Assembly (NCBI RefSeq): GCF_003609605.1
Contig: NZ_MCHY01000001.1
Location: 62,001 to 126,000 of the forward strand
Origin: Ammoniphilus oxalaticus
GTDB taxonomy: Bacteria; Bacillota; Bacilli; Aneurinibacillales; RAOX-1
Direction of reading: 5' to 3'
Length of the DNA: 64,000 bases
The notes below the pieces were generated by a model. The model was given only the letters and a program-made list of their open reading frames with translations. It did not search any database and was not told the DNA's origin. Of this stretch, positions 9,203-18,373 are shown in pieces (within the stretch, counting starts at the first letter, position 1; each line of letters starts with the position of its first letter). The position numbers and the translations under genes are program-made.

Positions 9203-9862
9203 ATGCAAAGTGAATTGGGGCAGATGCTCAGCCGCGTTGAAATATTTCAATATTGTACCGAGGAAGAAATTGAACAAGTGGCGGATTTGTTGTTGCCGCG
9301 CGAAATTAAACGCAGGGAGATTTTATTTAATGAGGGAGACCCTTGCGAGGTGGTTTACTTTATTCAACAAGGCAGAGTGAAAGTATATAAGACGACGGAA
9401 GATGGACGTGAGCAAATTGTCAATTTGCTTGGAAAAGGAGATATATTTCCGCACGTCGGTTGGTATGGAGGCAGTAACTACCCGGCGACCGCGGAATCAT
9501 TGGAAGACGGGCATTTTTATTTCATGTCAGTGGATAAGTTTGTAAGAGTGTTAGAGAATAATCCGCGTTTAACATTAAAGTTGTTGAAGGAATTCGATGA
9601 ACAAATACGCGAGTTGCAACGGCGTTTATCCAACGTGTTGAGCGGGGACATGGCGGGCAAAATTTTGAACGTGTTGCACTCGTTAGCGAAGAGTAAGGGG
9701 CGGAAAACGGAAGATGGTTACCTGCTAGAAATTGATCTGACCCACCAAGATATTGCGAATATGGTCGGCACCAGCCGCGAAACAGCTAGTAGGGTAATTA
9801 GCCAGTTAAGAAAAGAAGGTAAGTTACTCTTAGAACATAAATCTTTGTTAGTAAAAGGGTAA
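9203..9862 (+). CDS. Crp/Fnr family transcriptional regulator
   Basis: DNA-binding regulator with an N-terminal cyclic-nucleotide-like beta-barrel (residues about 20-120; FNEGDPCEVVYFIQQGRVKVYK) and a C-terminal winged helix (LTHQDIANMVGTSRETASRVISQL, about 178-201). The sensor lacks the N-terminal cysteine cluster of Bacillus FNR and I cannot name the signal. ATG at 9203 follows AAGGGAGTG. Divergent from the ABC lipoprotein gene, with a 290-base gap that could hold shared control sites. Directly followed by the five-copy repeat array. Confidence 0.9.
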   Translation: MQSELGQMLSRVEIFQYCTEEEIEQVADLLLPREIKRREILFNEGDPCEVVYFIQQGRVKVYKTTEDGREQIVNLLGKGDIFPHVGWYGGSNYPATAESLEDGHFYFMSVDKFVRVLENNPRLTLKLLKEFDEQIRELQRRLSNVLSGDMAGKILNVLHSLAKSKGRKTEDGYLLEIDLTHQDIANMVGTSRETASRVISQLRKEGKLLLEHKSLLVKG

Positions 9863-9927
9863 GGGGCGCGTAGGCGGGATGCCATCGCGGCTTGGTTCGG
9901 GGCGGTTAGCGAGCTGGCCGTCCCCCG

Positions 9928-10480
9928 CTCTCATTTAACCCTGTCGCTCTGTAACGGTCCCATCTCCCGTTGCAGCGCGCGAATCGTCGTTTCTCCTTCT
10001 GCAGAGGTCGCAACTCCCGTTAGAGCGCTCGCCGACTGCTCTCATTTAACCCTGTCGCTCTGTAACGGTCCCATCTCCCGTTGCAGCGCGCGAATCGTCG
10101 TTTTTCCCTCTGTAGAGGTCGCAACTCCCGTTAGAGCGGCCCGCCGACTGCTCTCATTTAACCCTGTTGCTCTGTAACGGTCCCATCTCCCGTTGCAACG
10201 CCTGTTTCGCTGTTTTCCCCTCTGCAGAGGTCGCAACTCCCGTTAGAGCGCTCGCCGACTGCTCTCATTTAACCCTGTCGCTCTGTAACGGTCCCATCTC
10301 CCGTTGCAGCGCGCGAATCGTCGTTTTTCCCTCTGTAGAGGTCGCAACTCCCGTTAGAGGGCTCGCCGACTGCTCTCATTTAACCCTGTCGCTCTGTAAC
10401 GGTCCCATCTCCCGCTGCAACGCCTGTTTCGCTGTTTTCCCCTCTGTAGAGGTCGCAACTCTCGTTAGAGCACTCGCCCT
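9928..10480. repeat. Five tandem ~111-bp repeats with complementary ends
   Basis: Units begin at 9928, 10039, 10151, 10262 and 10373 (spacings 111, 112, 111, 111). Each starts CTCTCATTTAACCCTG, then CGCTCTGTAACGG, and ends CCCGTTAGAGCG, the reverse complement of the start except for two extra bases, so every unit can fold into one long hairpin. Each unit is also an imperfect dimer: CGGTCCCATCTCCCGTTGCAGCG and AGGTCGCAACTCCCGTTAGAGCG-like halves (shown in part). Two internal variants occur in the order A, A, B, A, B (GCGCGAATCGTCG versus CGCCTGTTTCGCTG). No spacers, so not CRISPR. Confidence 0.92.
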
Positions 10481-10579
10481 CCCCGCGCGCCTTTCCATCT
10501 CTCTTTCAACTCCATTGGTATGACGCAGTGGACAAGCGAATATAGATGAATGGAGGTGAACGTTGAGGGGGGAATCAGC

Positions 10580-11260
10580 TTGGACGGGCAATTTTGGCTC
10601 AGTTTTTTGAATATTATTATCATTGATCTCATTTTGAGTGGTGATAACGCCGTCGTCGTTGGGATGGCAAGTCGACGTTTGCCGCCGCCCGAAAGAAAAA
10701 AAGCGATTATGTGGGGGACGGTTGGCGCGGTAGGGCTGCGGATTCTGTTCACAGGGATTATTACATGGTTGCTCGGGATTCCTTATTTAAAATTGATCGG
10801 CGGCTTTTTATTAATTTGGGTTGCTCTTAAATTGTTAACCCAGCAGGAAGATGTCGCTCAGATAGAGGAAGGTCGCAATCTTTGGGAAGTGATTCGGATC
10901 ATTGTAATTGCCGATGTGGTGATGAGTTTAGACAATGTGCTGGCGATCGGAAGCGCGGCGAAAGGGAATTTTGGACTCGTGATTTTTGGGCTAATGTTGA
11001 GCATTCCTTTGTTAATGTGGGGGAGCGCCGCGATTGCAAAGTGGATGAATGAATATCCGATCCTCGTCTATTTTGGTTCGGGGGTGTTAGTTTTTGTGGC
11101 CACATCGATGATGCTGGAAGAACCGCTTTTGATTTCGTATTTGGCGGGGTGGAAGTTACCTTACCTCGACACGCTGATTCCGATTATGGCGACAGGTTTA
11201 GCGCTGTTCATAGGAAAGTGGCGGCGAAACAGTTTATTCACCTTTCATCATGTAAAATAA
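10580..11260 (+). CDS. TerC family integral membrane protein (YjbE-like)
   Basis: Multi-pass membrane protein of the TerC family, members of which are linked to metal (manganese) efflux or supply to exported proteins. The 226-residue product shows the family's two acidic membrane motifs, DLILSGDNAVVVGMASR near the N terminus and DVVMSLDNVLAIGSAAKG in the middle, with about seven hydrophobic segments. I prefer the TTG at 10580, seven bases after GAGGGGGGA, which starts the protein as in relatives (MDGQFWLSFLN); an ATG at 10550 is in frame but overlaps a GGAGGTG. Lies just downstream of the repeat array. Confidence 0.88.
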   Translation: MDGQFWLSFLNIIIIDLILSGDNAVVVGMASRRLPPPERKKAIMWGTVGAVGLRILFTGIITWLLGIPYLKLIGGFLLIWVALKLLTQQEDVAQIEEGRNLWEVIRIIVIADVVMSLDNVLAIGSAAKGNFGLVIFGLMLSIPLLMWGSAAIAKWMNEYPILVYFGSGVLVFVATSMMLEEPLLISYLAGWKLPYLDTLIPIMATGLALFIGKWRRNSLFTFHHVK

Positions 11261-11327
11261 TGGATCATTCTTCGGGGCATACTGATAGGAGAATGTGTTT
11301 TTTGACCATCAGTGAGGTGTCCATCTA

Positions 11328-12446
11328 ATGAAAGTACTCATACTTACCGAGTCGATCGCGGGAACGGGCCATTATCAAGCAGCAAAAAATGTGGCAAAAG
11401 GAATTGCGGCTGTCTATCCGCATGCGCAAATAGAAGTAGACCAATCGTTGACTCATGTTAATCCGTTTCTAGAACGGATGACGAGCAAGCTTTATATGGG
11501 AACGATTCAACATGCCGCAAAATTGTGGGGATGGGCTTATCAACGAGAACGTGAATGGAGTTTGTTGACGAAGCAAGCGCTTCGAAAATACATAGCGAGA
11601 AAATTGCAACCCTATCTGGAAGAGCGTGGTCCCGATGTCGTCGTTAGCACACATGCTTTTTGCTTAGGGGGACTTGCGGAATTAAAGAAAAAAACGTCAA
11701 AGCCGTTTCGACTCGGGGTTGCCTTAACCGATTATTCCGTCAATCCATTTTGGATTCATTCAGAAATTGATCATTATTTTGTAGGAGCGATGGAATTAAA
11801 AAGTCGGTTGATCGATCAGTATGGCGTCTCTGAAAAAAACATTTTTGTTACGGGTATCCCGATCGATCCCTGTTATAGTCAACGACTGGACCCGATTCAA
11901 GCGCGCGTAAAATTAAATTTGCAGGGAGATCTGCCCCTTTGTCTGGTGATGGGCGGTGGACTCGGATTAGTTCCTTTCATTGAGATTTTAAAAGGACTGG
12001 CTGAGATGGACCAAAAAGTGAAAGTCTGTGTCATTACGGGAACAAACACGAAGGCAAAAGAACAGTTGGAACGGTGGTTGGAAAAAACGTCTTATCCGCA
12101 TCCTGTCTATGTAAAAGAATACGTCTCCAATATGGATGAGTGGATGAGCGCTGCTGATTTATTAATTGGCAAGCCGGGCGGACTAACGGTATCTGAAGCG
12201 CTTGCTTGCGGCTTACCGCTGCTCATTTATAAGCCAATCCCCGGTCAGGAAGAAAGAAATAGTCAATTTTTAATGGACAGTCAATTGGCTCTAAGGGTGA
12301 AAAGTCAAGCCGAATTACCTCAACTGGTTGATCGCTTTCTCGCGGATCAACAGGGAGCAAGGTTGCTTAAACAACAAATTGCCAAGTACTCAATGCCAGA
12401 TGCAGCTTACCAAGTGGGTAAGATTCTTTGTGGACCAGTGGAATAA
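11328..12446 (+). CDS. Glycosyltransferase, MGDG synthase / processive diacylglycerol glucosyltransferase type (GT28)
   Basis: Predicted peripheral membrane enzyme that transfers a sugar from a nucleotide donor to diacylglycerol. The 372-residue product has the MGDG-synthase N-terminal signature LTESIAGTGHYQAAKNVAKG (residues about 5-24), VVSTHAFCLGGLAELK, TDYSVNPFWIHSEIDHYFVG, a GIPIDPCY segment and the GT-B donor motif LIGKPGGLTVSEALACGLPLL near 280-300. Length and order match UgtP-like proteins, but identity to UgtP itself cannot be judged. ATG after GTGAGGTGT. Confidence 0.88.
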   Translation: MKVLILTESIAGTGHYQAAKNVAKGIAAVYPHAQIEVDQSLTHVNPFLERMTSKLYMGTIQHAAKLWGWAYQREREWSLLTKQALRKYIARKLQPYLEERGPDVVVSTHAFCLGGLAELKKKTSKPFRLGVALTDYSVNPFWIHSEIDHYFVGAMELKSRLIDQYGVSEKNIFVTGIPIDPCYSQRLDPIQARVKLNLQGDLPLCLVMGGGLGLVPFIEILKGLAEMDQKVKVCVITGTNTKAKEQLERWLEKTSYPHPVYVKEYVSNMDEWMSAADLLIGKPGGLTVSEALACGLPLLIYKPIPGQEERNSQFLMDSQLALRVKSQAELPQLVDRFLADQQGARLLKQQIAKYSMPDAAYQVGKILCGPVE

Positions 12447-12526
12447 TTTAACATAGGCCTTCTGCGCATGATAAAACCTCTTTTGAGAAACTATATGATT
12501 ACACCACTCAAGGAGGTGAAACACAC

Positions 12527-12730
12527 ATGCCAAACAACAACAACTCTAACCAACTGGTAGCGCCAGGCGCTGCTCAAGCTCTTGATCAAATGAAATATGA
12601 AATTGCTCAAGAATTTGGCGTTGAACTTGGAGCTGATCAAACTTCTCGCGTAAACGGTTCTGTGGGCGGTGAGATTACAAAGCGTCTTGTTCAATTCGCT
12701 GAACAACAATTAGCTGGTTTCCGTCAATAA
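12527..12730 (+). CDS. Small acid-soluble spore protein, alpha/beta type
   Basis: DNA-binding protein of the spore core that protects DNA from UV and heat. The 67-residue product has the family hallmarks: Asn-rich start, [23 protein letters not shown] including the germination-protease site (EFGVELG), and [20 protein letters not shown]. Very strong AAGGAGGTGAAA ribosome site, as usual for ssp genes. In the family, transcription is by sigma-G in the forespore; a GCATGA at about 12466 could be part of such a promoter but the spacing to a -10 is poor. Monocistronic with its own terminator. Confidence 0.96.
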   Translation: MPNNNNSNQLVAPGAAQALDQMKYEIAQEFGVELGADQTSRVNGSVGGEITKRLVQFAEQQLAGFRQ

Positions 12731-12768
12731 TAATGGAATACAACTTCCTTCATTGGATGAAAGGAAGC

Positions 12769-12799
12769 GAACAGGACAACCTTTGGGTTGTCCTGTTTT
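12769..12799 (+). terminator. Terminator of the ssp gene
   Basis: AACAGGACAACC, loop TTTG, GGTTGTCCTGTTTT: a perfect 12-bp stem plus T-run. Confidence 0.92.
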
Positions 12800-12862
12800 A
12801 ATGTAGCCGTAGGCGCAGTTTGGCCCAACAAATCTGACGAAGATTCGCCGCTCTATAAGGTC

Positions 12863-13000
12863 TTATGATGACTTGTTGCGAATTGCTTTCATCGCCTGTT
12901 CTGGACCGAGCAAGCCAATCATTTCCAACAATTCTTTGTTGTTGAGCTGCTTTTTCTTCCCTTTTTCCATCAATTCCATTAATCTGTTTTGGTCGCTCAT
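12863..13000 (-). CDS. Small uncharacterised protein, 45 residues
   Basis: An ATG at 13000 read on the minus strand, seven bases after a GGAGGTGG ribosome site, opens 45 codons: charged helical start MSDQNRLMELMEKGKKKQ then NNKELLEMIGLLGPEQAMKAIRNKSS. No signal peptide or membrane segment. The perfect ribosome site and amphipathic, Lys/Glu-rich composition support a real gene. It is divergent from ytfI and convergent with the ssp gene. I do not recognise the family. Confidence 0.65.
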   Translation of the reverse strand: MSDQNRLMELMEKGKKKQLNNKELLEMIGLLGPEQAMKAIRNKSS

Positions 13001-13131
13001 GGACGCCACCTCCCACTCTTAGTCTCTCCCTTTTTTAATTGAAACATGAAATAAATTACCATTTGTTCTGTCTCCTATTCATTCGACTAATCGAAGCTGG
13101 GCTCGTTCATACTAGTAAGGAGGTGGATAAC

Positions 13132-13791
13132 ATGATTTGGTTCGGATTAGCTTTGCTTGCTCTTATCGCAATCGTTTTTTTTACATCGGTAAGGATCAAC
13201 TTTGAATACATCCGAAAGGCTGAAGATGACCGCATTCGCATTCGAATCGAAATTTGGGGCCTCATCAAATTAAAGTACGAAATTCCTACATTGGAATTGC
13301 AAATGTTGTTTAAGGGCGTCGGTATCAAACATAAAACAGGCGTGGCGGTAAAGCAGGAACCCGTCAAAAAGAAAAAGTTTCGACTCACGCCAAATGAGGT
13401 TCAGAACTACTATCGGAAGATTTATAAGATAAAGGATCGAATGCGTGATTTTAACGCAGTGGTGAAAGTGATGAGCAAGCAGATAAAATGTGATCGTTTG
13501 GAATGGTACAGCAAAGTAGGCGTTGGGGATGCGGCGATGACGGGGATGGTGACAGGTGGGGTCTGGGGGATTAAATCAATTGTGATCGGTCTCATCTCAC
13601 GGTATACAACGCTGCAAACGGAGCCGAAAATGAATGTCATTGCCGCCTTTCAAGGAAGCGATATTAATACAGAATTACATTGCATACTCAGATTTCGAAT
13701 CGGGAATATTATAATTGCAGGCACCCGAATTTTGTTTAAAATTATAAAGGGGCGTGAAGGATTATGGCAGAGCATCCTATTCAGGGCTTAA
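13132..13791 (+). CDS. ytfI: YtfI-like DUF2953 membrane-associated protein
   Basis: The 219-residue product begins with one membrane helix (MIWFGLALLALIAIVFFTSVRI) followed by a charged soluble region (KVGVGDAAMTGMVTGGVWG, LQTEPKMNVIAAFQGSDINTELHC) typical of DUF2953. Function is not known; in Bacillus it sits upstream of the sporulation gene ytfJ, as here. The ATG at 13132 follows AAGGAGGTG; a longer frame from 13039 has no ribosome site. Its 3' end overlaps ytfJ by 28 bases, so the two are translationally close. Confidence 0.85.
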   Translation: MIWFGLALLALIAIVFFTSVRINFEYIRKAEDDRIRIRIEIWGLIKLKYEIPTLELQMLFKGVGIKHKTGVAVKQEPVKKKKFRLTPNEVQNYYRKIYKIKDRMRDFNAVVKVMSKQIKCDRLEWYSKVGVGDAAMTGMVTGGVWGIKSIVIGLISRYTTLQTEPKMNVIAAFQGSDINTELHCILRFRIGNIIIAGTRILFKIIKGREGLWQSILFRA

Positions 13792-14180
13792 TGCAAACAG
13801 CAATGGAAAACTTAAAAGAGATGGTAGATGTCAATACAATTGTCGGGGATCCCGTCGAAACGCCGGATGGAAGCATTATCCTTCCTATTTCCAAAGTAGG
13901 ATTTGGTTTTGCCTCTGGAGGGTCTGATTTTGAGGTGGAAAAAGAGTCGAAAATCGGCGAGGATGTTAATCCTTTTGGCGGTGGAGCGGGTGGCGGTGTG
14001 TCAATTACGCCTGTTGCTTTCCTCGTCGTTGGTAAAAATGGCGTAAAGACGATTCCATTGGAAGGACATAATCAGATGGTCGACAAGATCATGGATTATA
14101 TTCCGCAGGTGATCGATAAATTTAGCGCGAACAAAAAAGCGATTAAAAATCAAGGGGAAGATCCGTTTGATCTTCAGTAA
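13764..14180 (+). CDS. ytfJ: Sporulation protein YtfJ (GerW family)
   Basis: The 138-residue product matches the GerW/YtfJ family: MQTAMENLKEMVDVNTIVGDP, TPDGSIILPISKVGFGFASGGSDF, a Gly-rich FGGGAGGGVSITPVAFLVV and a C-terminal DYIPQVIDKF. Known to be made in the forespore and linked to normal germination in some species. ATG at 13764 with AAAGGGGCG upstream, inside the 3' end of ytfI. Terminated by a strong hairpin shared with the convergent pyc gene. Confidence 0.93.
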   Translation: MAEHPIQGLMQTAMENLKEMVDVNTIVGDPVETPDGSIILPISKVGFGFASGGSDFEVEKESKIGEDVNPFGGGAGGGVSITPVAFLVVGKNGVKTIPLEGHNQMVDKIMDYIPQVIDKFSANKKAIKNQGEDPFDLQ

Positions 14181-14204
14181 AAGTGAAGTTTCGCTATTCG
14201 AGAC

Positions 14205-14253
14205 AAAAAAGAGGGAGCTTAACCAATTTATTTGGTTAGCTCCCACTTTTTTT
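14205..14253. terminator. Bidirectional terminator between ytfJ and pyc
   Basis: GGGAGCTTAACCAA and TTGGTTAGCTCCC form a stem with an A-run before and TTTTTTT after, serving two convergent genes. Confidence 0.9.
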
Positions 14254-14267
14254 GTTTTCTTTTTATG

Positions 14268-17200
14268 TTATAAATGAGGTTTTAATTCGATTAACAAGTC
14301 GCCTGTTTCGATCGTGTTCCCGTTTTTAACGTGAATCGCTGCCACCACTGCGTTAAATGGAGCTTGGATCGTAGTTTCCATTTTCATCGCTTCCGTAACA
14401 ATTAGATGTTCTCCTTTTTTCACTTCTTCTCCCGCTTCGACCATAACTTTAATCACTTTGCCTGGCATCGTCGCCCCGATTTCTTCTGGATGCTGCGGGT
14501 CCGCTTTACGTTTGACGACGGTGGTGACTTGCGCGGCTTGATCGCGAATCATAATTTCACGCGGCTGTCCGTTAAGTTCAAAATAAACCGTCCGATTTCC
14601 TTCCGCGTTCGGCTCTCCGATGGAAATTAACTTCACGATTAATGTTTTGCCCAGTTCAATCTCTACCGCAATCTCTTCCCCGAGGCGTAGGCCGTAAAAG
14701 AAACTTGGCGTGTCTAATCCAGCAAGACTGCCAAAACGCTCCGCTTGCGCCTCCTTGTCTAAAAAGACTTGGGGATAGAGCGTATAGGAGATGATCTCAA
14801 AGTCTGAAATCGGGCGATCCAGCTTTTCTTCAAGCTCGGCGCGCGTTTGCTCAAAATCAACAGGAGGGAGCAACTGGCCAGGTCGACAGGTAAACTGCTC
14901 TCTTCCTTTTAAGATGATGCTGCGCAATTGTTCGGGAAACCCGCCGGGTGGTTCTCCAATGAAACCTTGGAAAAACTGAACAACCGATTCTGGAAAATCG
15001 AGGCGTTCTCCACTCTCATAAATATCTTGCTCTGTTAGATCGTTTTGGACCATAAATAAAGTCATATCACCAACAATTTTGGAAGAAGGGGTGACTTTCA
15101 CGATATCGCCAAACATTTGGTTCACTTGTCGGTAAGTCGTTTTGACATCATCCCACCGTTCGCCCAGCCCAACCGCCTTGGCTTGTTGGTGGAGGTTCGT
15201 ATATTGCCCGCCTGGCATCTCATGCAAATAAACATCCGCCGTCGGGGCTTTCATCCCGCTTTCAAAACCCGTATAGAACTGCCTCACATCTTCCCAATAA
15301 TCCGATAGCTTTTGCAGATCGGTCTCGGAAAGTTTTGTTTCCCTTGGTTGTCCATTTAACGTCGTCACTAAGCCATTCAAGCTCGGTTGCGAGGTTAAAC
15401 CAGACATGGAGCTAATGGCCGCATCGACGATATCGACGCCCGCTTCATAAGCTTTCAATAAGGAGGCGAGTCCGTTTCCGCTTGAATCGTGGGTGTGCAA
15501 GTGAATTGGAATGCCAACTTCTTGTTTTAACGTATGAATCAATTTGTAAGCCGCAAACGGTTTTAAAAGCCCCGCCATGTCTTTAATACACAAAATATGC
15601 GCGCCCGTCTGTTCAAGTTCTTTCGCTAAATCAACATAATATTGTAGGGAGTATTTGTCGCGGTTTGGATCGAGAATATCCCCCGTATAACAAATCGAGG
15701 CTTCCGCAATTTTACCCGTTTGCAGGACCGTGTCGATCGATACCCTCATTCCGTCTATCCCGTTTAGCGGATCGAAAATACGGAAGACGTCAATCCCAGC
15801 TTGGGCGGATAGTTCTATAAAGCGACGGATCACATTATCCGGATAATTTGAATAGCCAACCGCATTTGAGCCGCGCAATAACATTTGGAACAACAAATTG
15901 GGGATTTGCTCCCTTAACTTTTCCAATCGTTCCCAAGGGTCTTCATTTAAAAAACGCATTGCCGTATCAAAAGTAGCCCCGCCCCACATTTCCAGAGAGA
16001 AGAAATTCGCTCCGAGTTTACCTGTTGCCTCAGCGATTGTCAGTAAATCGCGCGAGCGGACGCGTGTCGCAAAGAGGGACTGGTGGGCATCGCGAAAGGT
16101 TGTGTCTGTTATTAACAACCGATCTTGCTCGCGGATCCAGTCGATCAATGCATTCACTCCGCGTTCATCCAAAATTTGCTTTGCTCCGTTTGGAAACGGT
16201 TGGTTCACACTGACTTTTGGGATACGCGGTTGAGGAAATACAGGCTTTCGTTCCTTCAGAATTCCCGGGTGCCCATTCACTGTTGTCTCTCCAATATAGG
16301 TTAGTAGTTTTGTGCCGCGATCTTGTCTCTTTACAAATTCGAACAATTCTGGTTTGGTGTCAATGAAGGAAGTATCATATTCCCCGCTCAAAAAATCGGG
16401 GTGCTGCATTACATTTTCTAAAAAGGGGATGTTCGTTTTTACGCCGCGAATTCTAAACTCTTGCAAGGTCCGATTCATTTTATTGGCGGCTTGCTCGTAA
16501 CTCATCGCCCAGGCTGAAACTTTGACTAATAGTGAATCGTAGTGGGGGGTAATGACTGCCCCTGTAAACCCTGTTCCGCCATCTAAGCGAATACCAAATC
16601 CGCCGCTTGAACGGTATGCAAGCAAACGACCCGTTTCTGGGGCAAAGTCTCGCTCAGGGTCTTCCGTCGTGACGCGACACTGAATTGCATAGCCGCGCGG
16701 GGAAATTTGAGCTTGGTCTTGAATGCCAATTTCCGGATCGGCGAGGGCATACCCTTCCGCAATGCGAAGTTGCGATTGAACGATGTCGACCCCTGTAATT
16801 AATTCGGTAATCGTATGTTCCACCTGAATGCGAGGGTTCACTTCGATAAAGTAAAACTGATGATCAGGCGTTACCAAAAACTCAACCGTCCCCGCATTGA
16901 TATAGCCAGCCGCGCTCATTAGTTGCAACGCCGCTTGGTTTATTTGATTGCGTAAATCGGATGGCAAAGAGACGCTCGGCGCCACTTCGACCACTTTTTG
17001 ATGTCGGCGTTGGATGGAACAGTCTCGTTCGAAAAGATGCGCGACGTGTCCATATTGATCCGCCAAAATTTGAACTTCAATATGTTTTGGATTTTCTAAA
17101 TATTTTTCAATATACACTTGGGGGTTACCGAAAGCAGAGGCAGCTTCAGATCGGGCTCGCGTCAACGCTTCTTGCAATTCATCTTGCGATCTCACAATTC

Positions 17201-17723
17201 GCATTCCGCGTCCTCCTCCGCCCGCAGACGCTTTTACAATGATCGGGTAACCGTGTTCATTCGCAAATAACATCGCTTCTTGCAGTGTTTCAACGGGTTT
17301 TGGCGTTCCTGGAATGATCGGAATCCCCGCCGAAATGGCCATTGCTCTCGCGTCCACTTTGTCCCCAAACGTTTGAATGTGGCTCGCTTTGGGACCGATA
17401 AACACGATGTTCTCCTGTTCACAACGCAACGCGAATTCCGCATTCTCCGCCAGAAAACCATAGCCGGGATGGATTGCGTCCACATCGTGTCGTTTGGCAA
17501 CTTCAATGATCGCTTCGATATCGAGGTATGCTTCAATGGGACCTTTTCCTTCGCCGATCATATACGCTTCATCCGCCTTGAAACGATGTAACGAAATGTG
17601 ATCTTGTTCAGCGTAAACAGCAACCGTTCGAATGCCAAGTTCGGTACAAGCTCGAAAGATCCGAATCGCTATTTCGCTGCGATTGGCTACTAAAACTTTA
17701 TTGAATTTTCTTATTCGTTTCAT
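14268..17723 (-). CDS. pyc: Pyruvate carboxylase
   Basis: Biotin enzyme that carboxylates pyruvate to oxaloacetate, feeding the TCA cycle. The 1151-residue chain has the usual single-polypeptide order: biotin carboxylase (VLVANRSEIAIRIFRA at the N terminus; ATP-grasp loop KASAGGGGRGMR near 165; FIEVNPRIQVEHT), carboxyltransferase (DTTFRDAHQSLFATRVR near 540-556; metal-site HLHTHDSSGNG; KDMAGLL), the PC-specific domain, and a C-terminal biotinyl domain with TEAMKME, Lys about 1114. Length equals Bacillus Pyc. GAGGAG ribosome site. Stands alone. Confidence 0.97.
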   Translation of the reverse strand: MKRIRKFNKVLVANRSEIAIRIFRACTELGIRTVAVYAEQDHISLHRFKADEAYMIGEGKGPIEAYLDIEAIIEVAKRHDVDAIHPGYGFLAENAEFALRCEQENIVFIGPKASHIQTFGDKVDARAMAISAGIPIIPGTPKPVETLQEAMLFANEHGYPIIVKASAGGGGRGMRIVRSQDELQEALTRARSEAASAFGNPQVYIEKYLENPKHIEVQILADQYGHVAHLFERDCSIQRRHQKVVEVAPSVSLPSDLRNQINQAALQLMSAAGYINAGTVEFLVTPDHQFYFIEVNPRIQVEHTITELITGVDIVQSQLRIAEGYALADPEIGIQDQAQISPRGYAIQCRVTTEDPERDFAPETGRLLAYRSSGGFGIRLDGGTGFTGAVITPHYDSLLVKVSAWAMSYEQAANKMNRTLQEFRIRGVKTNIPFLENVMQHPDFLSGEYDTSFIDTKPELFEFVKRQDRGTKLLTYIGETTVNGHPGILKERKPVFPQPRIPKVSVNQPFPNGAKQILDERGVNALIDWIREQDRLLITDTTFRDAHQSLFATRVRSRDLLTIAEATGKLGANFFSLEMWGGATFDTAMRFLNEDPWERLEKLREQIPNLLFQMLLRGSNAVGYSNYPDNVIRRFIELSAQAGIDVFRIFDPLNGIDGMRVSIDTVLQTGKIAEASICYTGDILDPNRDKYSLQYYVDLAKELEQTGAHILCIKDMAGLLKPFAAYKLIHTLKQEVGIPIHLHTHDSSGNGLASLLKAYEAGVDIVDAAISSMSGLTSQPSLNGLVTTLNGQPRETKLSETDLQKLSDYWEDVRQFYTGFESGMKAPTADVYLHEMPGGQYTNLHQQAKAVGLGERWDDVKTTYRQVNQMFGDIVKVTPSSKIVGDMTLFMVQNDLTEQDIYESGERLDFPESVVQFFQGFIGEPPGGFPEQLRSIILKGREQFTCRPGQLLPPVDFEQTRAELEEKLDRPISDFEIISYTLYPQVFLDKEAQAERFGSLAGLDTPSFFYGLRLGEEIAVEIELGKTLIVKLISIGEPNAEGNRTVYFELNGQPREIMIRDQAAQVTTVVKRKADPQHPEEIGATMPGKVIKVMVEAGEEVKKGEHLIVTEAMKMETTIQAPFNAVVAAIHVKNGNTIETGDLLIELKPHL

Positions 17724-17854
17724 CAGTCGCCACTCCTCACTACTCGTTGTAATGATTAATCATGATAAGTATATCATGCGCATGTTGCTGAAAAATTTCC
17801 CTTGAGGTATACGATGTGTCAATCCGGTGAAGAATGTGTCGAGAGGTGATAGAA

Positions 17855-18373
17855 TTGCTCTTGATCGATCGCAAACCAACTGACATCTGGAAATTACTGA
17901 TTCCTCGCAAAAACATCCTGCTCGCGGAGGGTCAAGGTTTTGAAGATCTCATTTTTTATTATCGAGACAACCTTTATTTTGTTCATGAAGATGGGGCTGT
18001 CGTTGGGATGAAAAGACCACGCGAGGTTGAAAAAATAGCCCCCGATGAGTTATGGGAACTTTTATTTTATGCTAAGGATACGTTCGATTACGACGATCAA
18101 GGTCTGTTCTCGATCGGTTCAATCTTGTTAGAGATGGGTTATCTTACAGAAGTCCAACAAAACCAACGAAAAAGCTACCGAGTGGAATTGGTTGATATGT
18201 TAGATTCAAGTCGCGTCCGTTCGTTTGAATTGCAAAGTGTTTCATTTCAATATGCGTTATATCGCGCTTTGCTTGAATGCCACCTTTTAGACCTGGATGG
18301 CGGGGAAAGTGTGGAATATGAAGTGTTACAAATAGTGGAAATCAGTCAACCGCTCCAACAGATGCATACATAA
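17855..18373 (+). CDS. Uncharacterised protein, 172 residues
   Basis: Not recognised. Soluble, acidic, no signal peptide or membrane segment. Visible pieces: an N-terminal LLIDRKPTDIWKLLIPRKNILLAEGQGFEDLIFYY (shown in part) and a C-terminal region rich in Leu/Glu. I choose the TTG at 17855, five bases after GAGAGGTGAT; an ATG at 17834 is in frame but overlaps that ribosome site. It lies divergently from pyc, 130 bases away, and has its own terminator. Confidence 0.7.
   Translation: MLLIDRKPTDIWKLLIPRKNILLAEGQGFEDLIFYYRDNLYFVHEDGAVVGMKRPREVEKIAPDELWELLFYAKDTFDYDDQGLFSIGSILLEMGYLTEVQQNQRKSYRVELVDMLDSSRVRSFELQSVSFQYALYRALLECHLLDLDGGESVEYEVLQIVEISQPLQQMHT

Noticed and set aside
9928-10480. CRISPR array
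   Set aside because: Units are contiguous 111-bp copies with no unique spacers and no cas genes.
10042-10591. Repeat-encoded proteins on either strand of the 111-bp array
   Set aside because: Frames stay open only because the period is divisible by three; no ribosome sites, and one unit is 112 bases and breaks the frame.
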